Of a stretch of 64,000 bases of DNA, positions 57,864 to 64,000 are shown piece after piece. The stretch's first letter is position 1. Each line of letters opens with the position of its first letter. The stretch covers positions 8,697,575 through 8,761,574 of the forward strand of contig CM029122.1 in assembly GCA_016859345.1 (NCBI GenBank). Reading direction: 5' to 3'. The stretch comes from Istiophorus platypterus. Taxonomy: Eukaryota; Chordata; Actinopteri; Istiophoriformes; Istiophoridae. The position numbers and the translations under genes are program-made. The notes under the pieces were generated by a model. The model ran no database searches, was not told the DNA's origin, and worked only from the letters and a program-made list of their open reading frames with translations.

Positions 57864-58930
57864 CAAGGCAAGATAAGGAAAGTTTAGTAGTACTGCACAT
57901 TTTAACAACAAGGCAATTCAATTTTAAATAAAACATTGAAAGGATCTAGACAAAATGTAAAATCTACATAACATGACACAAAAAGTAGAAGGAAAATAAA
58001 AAAAAGGTTAAGTAGAAGATAAAAAGAGTGAAAGTTAAAGTGCAGTGAAGAATATTTGATTTTGTTACAAGGCAGTGGCAAAGAGGAAAGTCTTCAGCCT
58101 TGATTTAAAAGAACCAAGAGCTGCAGCAGACCTGCAGTTTGCTTGGGAGTTTGTTCCAGATGTGTGGAGCATAAATACTGAATGCTGCTTCTCCGTGTTT
58201 AGTTTTGACTCTGGCAACAGAAAGCAGACCAGTCCCAGACGACTTGAGGGGTCTGGATGGTTCATAACGTAGCACCAGATCAGAAATGTATTTTGGCCCC
58301 GAACCGTTCAGTGCTTTATAAATCAAGAGCAGTGTTTTGAAGTCATTTCTTTGATGAGGAGGAAGCCAGCGTAAAGATCTGAGAACTGGAGCGATGCGAT
58401 CCACTTTATTGGCCTTAGTTAGGACTCGAGCGGCAGCGTTCAGAATCAGCTGCAGCTGTCTTACTTTTTTAGAGAGACATGTAAACACACCGTTACAGTA
58501 GTCAAGTCCATTGAAGATAAATGCACGGACAAGTTTTTCCAAATACCTCGGTCCTTTAATCTTTGATATGTTGTTAAGGTGATTGTAGGCCAACTTTGTA
58601 ACTGTCTTAATATGGCTTTTAAAATTCAGGTCCATGACTGCACCAAGCTTTCTGGTTTAGATTTTTTTTTTTTTTTACATCCCTGATTGAAGCTGAGTGC
58701 TGACTTTTAGTCATTCTTCTTTGTCTGAAAAAACAATTACTTCGGTTTTATCTTTGTTTAAAAGAAATAAATTCTGGCACGTCCTATCATTGATTTGTTC
58801 TAGCACTTACTCAGAGCTTGTTTGGGATTATAGTCTCCCTGGTGATATTGTTATGTAAATTTGTGCATCATCTGCATAAGCATGGTAACATATTTGTCGT
58901 TTTCCATAATCTCAGCTAGTGGGCTCAGCA
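57864..58930 (-). mobile_element. 5'-truncated L2/CR1-type LINE with reverse transcriptase remnant
   Basis: Reads on the minus strand. The Y-A-D-D catalytic box of reverse transcriptase is at 58867-58878 (frame: HAYADDAQIYI). The C-terminal part follows in the open frame 58635-58105 with family words such as LVRAFIFNGLDYCN, LQLILNAAARVLTKANK, LRSLRWLPPHQR and WNKLP. A one-base frameshift near 58130-58145 moves the last 20 codons (FKSRLKTFLF) into another frame, and stops interrupt the part between YADD and 58635, so it is dead. The 3' end, near 57864 on the + strand, has the usual 'acaacaaggcaattcaa' tail. No endonuclease part is present. Confidence 0.85.
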
Positions 58931-59014
58931 TAAGATTTTACACACAAAACCTATGAATGTATAATATATGATAAATTGTTAACGGTTAAGCTCCCAAGCA
59001 GTAGGTCTATATAA

Positions 59015-59447
59015 AGGCCAATTTATGCTTCTGCATTTAACCTACGGCATAGCTATGGCATAGCCATGGACTCTACGCCATAGCCTGTAATGCACCTCGC
59101 AAAAAAATGCAGCCACGTGTCACAGCAACGCGCACCTCGAGAACTGTGATTGGTCGGCTCGATAGCACCGCATTTCAGGCTTCTTCCTCTTCTTCACTGC
59201 CATTGTATGGAACATTTCCTCCGGCCCCTTCTTGTTTGTGCTTTGCAGTAAAACTAAGTGCAGTTGAACATCCCTCAGCGCCAGCCTCATCGAGATCTGT
59301 TCAGTTTTAGTGGCCATCGTTTCGGAGTGCGCCACAGTTTGTAGCGGTTTGGCAGCGTAAATTGCCGTGCAACATCAACGCCGAAGTATAAATGCTCGTG
59401 ACAGCGTAGGCCACTTGTGGATTTGACACACAGACATAAATTGGCTT
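59015..59447. mobile_element. PIF/Harbinger-like MITE, 433 bp
   Basis: Termini AGGCCAATTTATG (left) and, reverse-complemented, AAGCCAATTTATG (right), flanked by TAA direct repeats at 59012-59014 and 59448-59450. A 3-bp TAA target site is typical of PIF/Harbinger. The interior has CTACGG/CATAGC repeats near the ends. No transposase frame. It lies inside the older repeat copy. Confidence 0.75.
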
Positions 59448-60939
59448 TAAGGCAGTTAAAATCAGTTCCACCTGGGGTAGCTGCAGTATTAAAATTCTGC
59501 ACACATGTTCATACATCAGTAATAATAATCGCTAAATATCTTAATCGCTTAATATAACACTGACAGAAACTATTTTGCTGCATTTTGAGTATTTTAACTT
59601 CTTATATTTTAGGTACATTTTTCTCTGATAATACATCTGTACTTTTACTTTCGAGAGATTTTAAATTGAGGACTTTAACCTGTATTTCTATTCTTTTATT
59701 TAGGTATTTCTACTTCTATGCAATTCAGACCCCACTTCTTCCATATCTGTAACACATGCATTTAAATATTGCACTTAGTGCAAGAAGTATTTTGTGCCAG
59801 TTACATTGTAGATTGAGATGTGAGAAATAAAATGCAATGTATTTTTTTTTAGGTGAAATAGAATTTGCTCCACCAGCACCACCTACAACATTAAGAGTAA
59901 CCCAGTTATACAAAACAACACTGAAAGGTAACATTTCTACCGGAATGGGGAATATTTTACACCTGATACTTGTAGTATATTTTGGTAATAATAATGAGAT
60001 CATTGTAGTCTTAATGAATCTTTTTTTTTTTTTTGTTACATTGTGCCATTGCAACTTTTACATGGGTAGATGTTGTGAATATTTCTTCAACTTATGGCTT
60101 CTAGACAGGGAGTTGTATTAGAAAAAAGAAAATGAGATTGGAGATATTCCATGGGGTAGGATAGGCCAGAGTGAGAGAGACGGGGGGGGGGGAGGTAAAC
60201 TCACCCAGCAGGTTTTGCCATCCATGTTCACATTCTCCCCATTCTTGCTGAGCAACAGTTTTTTGTTGTTTTTTTTTTTTAACAGTGATTCATTCGCCAG
60301 TGTCTGGAACAAACTGTGCCTATAGGCATCTCTTCCTGGGCATGGAGTATCACTCAGGCCACCTTGTTCTGCCAACCTCCTCTTCCCTCCCTCCTTACTA
60401 TCATTCCAGTGAGCCTATCCCTTAATACACCGCTAACCTATTTTTAACTGCGTTTCATATGAAATAGTCCAACGTGTATTGATGTACAGCAGACACATGG
60501 TAGATTCGTTTTTGTTTATGAGACACACAGTGAAAAACATGTTTCTGTAGTTTCAGTCTTACCAGAAGTGTTTACCACAAGCTCAGATTTCAAATTGAGC
60601 ACTTCCACCAGAACATATACTGTATGACAACAGCGATGGCAGGCTATTTTTGATACAGAGGCTATGTGGGAGTCCCCCTGTTTACCAGCAGCTATAGTTA
60701 GAAGTGGAGGGAAATCAGCCAACCAACATTGCTGCTGGAAACTGGCTGGTGTAACAGTTTGGTTTTAAGTGTAATCTGAAAAGCGTTTCAGTACTGAAAC
60801 TGGATGAGACTAAAGTTGCCCCGGGAGGAAATAACCATAGACTGGTAATATTACTGCTAGCGTGTATGTGGTTCCTAGCAAAGAGCGAACTTGTACTTTT
60901 ATGACATTTCCATCCACAATTTTATAGATGTAACTGTTT

Positions 60940-61866
60940 CATTGCAATTTTGAGGTGCTTTACTTCCATTTTATGTTAATTTCTACTTTTCCATTATACT
61001 TCAGAGGTAAATATTCCATTTTACTCCACTGACGACGGATGTGAGTACTGTTCAGATTGTGATTTTACACAAAAGATATAATAATACTCCCTAATTAAAA
61101 AAAGCAGTGTTGCCACATTTTCAGGTATCTATGAGCCCCCCCCCCCCCCAAAAAAAAAAAGAGATGTATACAAACTCAACTTCTCAATTGGTATCATGTA
61201 AAAGGGCGGGCTAAGGAATAAGATGAAACAACAACCCCCCCCCCCCCCCCCCTTCAAGAGGAAGAAATCTCCAGGAGAGACAGACAGACAGACAGACAAT
61301 TTGGAAAATCAGGTTGACAACATGATAGCTTGTTCATGTATATGAAAAATGTGGGTCTAAGATAGTGATAAACCCTGAGCCAGAAATACATTAAAATCTC
61401 TTATATTTCTCAGAGACAGAGAGAGAGAGAGAGAGAGATTAGATAAAAGTGTATCCACTTGTGTAGCAGAATTTTTATTTCTACTTTCCCCAAACTACTG
61501 ATCATCTCACAGGCCCTCCGATTTATCTTGTGACCATTTTGAGGCACCCGGGTTGGGACTCGCTGGACTAAAATACCTCCTATAACTTTATATGATGTAG
61601 TTAAGAATGGCTCCACCTCAACCAGCTACAACAGTAAGATACTGCTTAAGCGGTGATGGATCGGTATTAACAAACCAACGATTTCTTATATATCTTCAGT
61701 TTGGCCCATTTTTTTTTTCTGCGGAACCAGTATTTTTACTTTTGCAAAGGTACTTCAATTTCCGTAGTATTTCCTATGAGGATTTTGAGCGCAGGTAATG
61801 GAATATTTTTATTTTAGAGTAATAGGCTACTTTTACTTAAGTAGAGGGTCTAAATGCTTCCAGCAC
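60940..61866 (+). mobile_element. 'AAGTACTT' repeat family, further copy
   Basis: Head at about 60945-61040 (GAGGTGCTTTACTTCCATTT, TACTTCAGAGGTAAATATTC), inner words at 61060-61085, tail at 61785-61866 (AATGGAATATTTTTATTTTA, CTTTTACTTAAGTAGAGG, TGCTTCCAGCACC). Between 61100 and 61780 is DNA with C-, GACA- and GA-runs not seen in the other copies. Confidence 0.55.
61230..61300. repeat. Poly(C) and (GACA)n tracts
   Basis: About 18 C followed shortly by five GACA units; a (GA)n run lies at about 61418-61438. Confidence 0.9.
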
Positions 61867-61949
61867 CCCCCGGGGGGAAGGGAGGGGGGATGACGCGTTG
61901 AATGTCATTCTGTGAATTAAATCCATAATTAATTCAGACGCCCGAGAAC

Positions 61950-62640
61950 CCGACCACGTGTTGCGCCTGCTTTCCTTTATGCGAGGGAAAAGACAAGCGA
62001 GGCGCCGCCATTGGGCCGTGCGTCGGAGCGGTTCCCGCCTCGGAAGCGCGCAGGGCCCGTCTGATTGGCTCTCCCCGGGAGCCCGAGCGGTGGGCCGATG
62101 GCTTGTTGGCATGAATATTCATGGCACCGGTCTGCTCGGTTTGAGGCCTCACCCCGCGTGTCTGCCCGTCTGGCTCTCTGCAACAGAATGTGGGATGTGG
62201 CGCTGCTATGTCAGGCACGTCTTCCGGCGGGCAGACGGATCACAGCGTAGATCCGCGGGGCAGCGCGCTGCAAGTGAGGTGAAGTTTGAGGTGTCACGGC
62301 GCCGAGCGGTGAACTGACAGCCGCTGTGCGCAGTTACGCGCGGCGGAGAACCGTGCGTGCAGGAGATTTGCATTTGCTATTTTTTGTCCCCCCCCGTCTT
62401 TAGATCTGCAGGGATATCTGCATTCTTTTGGAGCTGGGTATATCCCAACTGTCAACCCGAAGCCACACCTCTTGCTTGAAATCCTGCCAAGCCCCTGTGC
62501 TCTGCCGGGTGTTATTATAGGTCATTTGGGTCCGGTTACAACCGCAGCGGTGCAACCTGACAAACAGGTTCGTGGGACCGCCTTCAAAGCGTGAAACCAC
62601 ACGCATATAAAGGCGCACCCGTCCTCTCCGCAAATTAGAA
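61950..62640 (+). promoter_or_regulatory. mid1ip1 promoter region
   Basis: CpG-rich block. Elements seen: E-box CACGTG at 61955-61960, inverted CCAAT (ATTGG) at 62064-62068, the perfect palindrome ATGAATATTCAT at 62111-62122, octamer ATTTGCAT at 62366-62373, and a TATA box TATAAA at 62606-62611. The TATA box would place transcription start near 62640, with a leader of about 250 nt before the ATG. Confidence 0.55.
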
Positions 62641-62892
62641 AAGAAACGAGAAGGGCATAAATATTCGTCAAGGGGGGGGAAGACTCAAGGAGCGTTCCCC
62701 AACTACCATCGCCTGATTTACGGAACAGCCAATCCCCGCCGCAGCATTACAGACGAGCAGCCGCTTCCTTAAGCCGATCATCCCTGAATTAAAGCAGGGC
62801 ACTCACAGAGGAGCATAAACAAGACGAGGAACTCGGGATCTTCCCTTTCGCTTCCGTTCCTGGAGGAAAAAAAACAAGAAACTCTCGCCAAG

Positions 62893-63414
62893 ATGATGAT
62901 GCAGATGCAGCTGCCGGAAACCCCCAGCCCCCAGAAAAACTCCCTCTTCAATGCCATGAACCGCTTCATTGGCGCCGTGAACAACATGGACCAGACCATC
63001 ATGGTGCCAAGCCTGCTGCGGGACGTCCCGCTGGACGAGGACAGCGAGATGAGCGCCCTGAAGTCGGACGTGGACGAGGGGGACATGTACAGCTACTATC
63101 AGCTGCTCAAGTCCATCCGCAGGGACATCGAGTGGGGGGTCCGGTGCGCCGCGGCCGACGAGAGGCGCAAGGAGAGCATGAGGATCACCCGCGCCAACTC
63201 GTCCGCGTCCACCAGCTCCGCCGCATCCTTGTCATCCTCGTCATCGTCATCATCATCATCCGAGGAGGAGGAGGAGGAAGACGAGGACTTGGAGAAGCAG
63301 TTCCAGTACCATCTGACCGGGCTGCAAGGGGTGCTGTCCAAGCTCACACAGCAGGCCAACTCCCTCACCAAGCGCTACAAAAAGGAGATCGGCATCGGTG
63401 GATGGGGCCAGTAA
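62893..63414 (+). CDS. mid1ip1: Mid1-interacting protein 1 (MIG12/Spot14 family)
   Basis: Cytosolic protein of the THRSP/Spot14 family. Mammalian MID1IP1 binds the ubiquitin ligase MID1 and stabilises microtubules, and also binds acetyl-CoA carboxylase and promotes its polymerisation, raising fatty acid synthesis. Single coding exon of 173 codons (human 183). Conserved blocks: SLFNAMNRFIGAVNNMDQT (residues 17-35), MVPSLLRDVPL (37-47), YSYYQLLKSIRRDIEWGV (65-82) and C-terminal FQYHLTGLQGVLSKLTQQAN through RYKKEIGIGGWGQ. A Ser run followed by a Glu run (about 100-130) replaces the unconserved mammalian linker and is encoded by a TCATCG/GAG microsatellite. The start is one of three tandem ATGs; I take the first. 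Next to tspan7 as in mammals. Confidence 0.95.
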   Translation: MMMQMQLPETPSPQKNSLFNAMNRFIGAVNNMDQTIMVPSLLRDVPLDEDSEMSALKSDVDEGDMYSYYQLLKSIRRDIEWGVRCAAADERRKESMRITRANSSASTSSAASLSSSSSSSSSSEEEEEEDEDLEKQFQYHLTGLQGVLSKLTQQANSLTKRYKKEIGIGGWGQ

Positions 63415-64000
63415 GGCGGCAGCCCACAGAAACTGAAAGCCCCCTTCTTCTTTTCTTTTCTTTTGTTTTTTTCTGGACTGGCTAAACTGACTTGTCAATA
63501 GGCCTTATTGCTGCTGCTGTGACTACTGATGAAATTTATGGACAAACATTTGAATGGTAGAGAAAAGGCAGCCTATCTCTGCCCATGGGCCTACGTGGTG
63601 TTGGTCTACTCTGTACTATTGACTGTAGATGTGTTGATCTGGAAGAAAGCGGTTGTGTACTCAACACAAACCCTTTACGTTTTGCACTCTAGAGTGTTGT
63701 ACACGCCATGCATTCAGCTCCTGTGATGCACAAATGAAACATATTTAAACCTTTATTTAATGGTGTAATTTATTACCTCACACTGTATGTTCGAGAGCCA
63801 AATGTTGTTTCAAAGTTGGAGAAGCAGTGAACTACGGAACCTGTCATCTGAACCGCGCCTCTGAGGGAGGGAGTAGGGAGGGGCAGTTACTGACAAAAGA
63901 TTTAACTTCGTCTCGGTGATGCTAATGATGTTAGTGTGTTCAGATGTACCTGTCTCTATATGACCGGCGCTCCTTCAGCTATAACGTGTCTGCGTCTTTA
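63415..64000 (+). other. mid1ip1 3'UTR
   Basis: Non-coding to the window end; no AATAAA in the window, so the transcript probably continues beyond it. The 65-codon frame at 63529 has no family resemblance. Confidence 0.5.

Larger units (their letters stand above)
57708..59735 (+). mobile_element. 'AAGTACTT' repeat family copy split by two later insertions
   Basis: Head at about 57725-57860 (CTTATACTTCTAATCTACT, ACATTTATTTGG), then interruption by the LINE, a middle piece at about 58932-59011 (AGATTTTACACACAAAAC to TATATAA), interruption by the MITE, and the last part at about 59451-59735 (CAGTTAAAATCAGTTCCACC, TGATAATACATCTGTACTTT, CTTCTTCC). The pieces are in the same order as in the other copies, so this is one old element with two younger ones inside it. 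Confidence 0.6.

Noticed and set aside
62065..62317. Open frames in the mid1ip1 promoter
   Set aside because: They lie upstream of the TATA box in CpG-rich DNA and have no conserved sequence.

Overview
The window is nuclear DNA from a bony fish, most likely a spiny-rayed (percomorph) teleost. Vertebrate genes with many GT-AG introns sit in fairly AT-rich DNA full of long microsatellites and of interspersed repeats that I recognise as typical of teleosts. There is no bacterial, plasmid or viral backbone and no CRISPR array. All protein-coding genes are on the + strand. Family names come from recognising the translated sequence, not from a search.

Layout. 1-10220: eight and a half kilobases of introns and nine exons of the 3' part of slain1, whose 5' end lies outside the window. 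12136-12863: a small gene whose product is little more than a death domain; I could not assign it to a named family. 15325-17196: intronless kbtbd7 (BTB-BACK-kelch). 20486-22559: a two-exon rab33b-like GTPase gene. 25668-32807: katnal1, ten coding exons, 490 codons. 37803-47662: tspan7, seven coding exons plus a 3'UTR intron. 48249-51330: its long 3'UTR. 51.4-57.7 kb: intergenic, with an orphan GC-rich island (52.1-53.4 kb) loaded with microsatellites. 57.7-61.9 kb: a stack of nested transposons, including an L2/CR1-like LINE fragment on the minus strand. 62893-63414: mid1ip1 with a TATA-containing promoter.

All splice junctions listed were checked for GT-AG and for reading phase. The katnal1 exons sum to exactly 490 codons plus stop, the tspan7 exons to 244 plus stop, the rab33b exons to 234 plus stop, and the slain1 exons in the window to 521 plus stop.

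How the genes relate. In human, SLAIN1, KBTBD6/7 and KATNAL1 lie on chromosome 13q, and TSPAN7 and MID1IP1 are neighbours at Xp11.4 (known from memory). The window therefore seems to join two ancestral blocks. Three products act on microtubules (slain1 at plus ends, katnal1 in severing, mid1ip1 as a MID1 partner), and two families are tied to autophagy in mammals (KBTBD6/7 with GABARAP, RAB33B with ATG16L1). I read this as coincidence rather than a functional cluster. I did not find a convincing new multi-gene system. The best leads are the orphan death-domain gene, loss of the terminal GABARAP-binding motif in kbtbd7, and the nested transposons whose empty sites can be read by eye.
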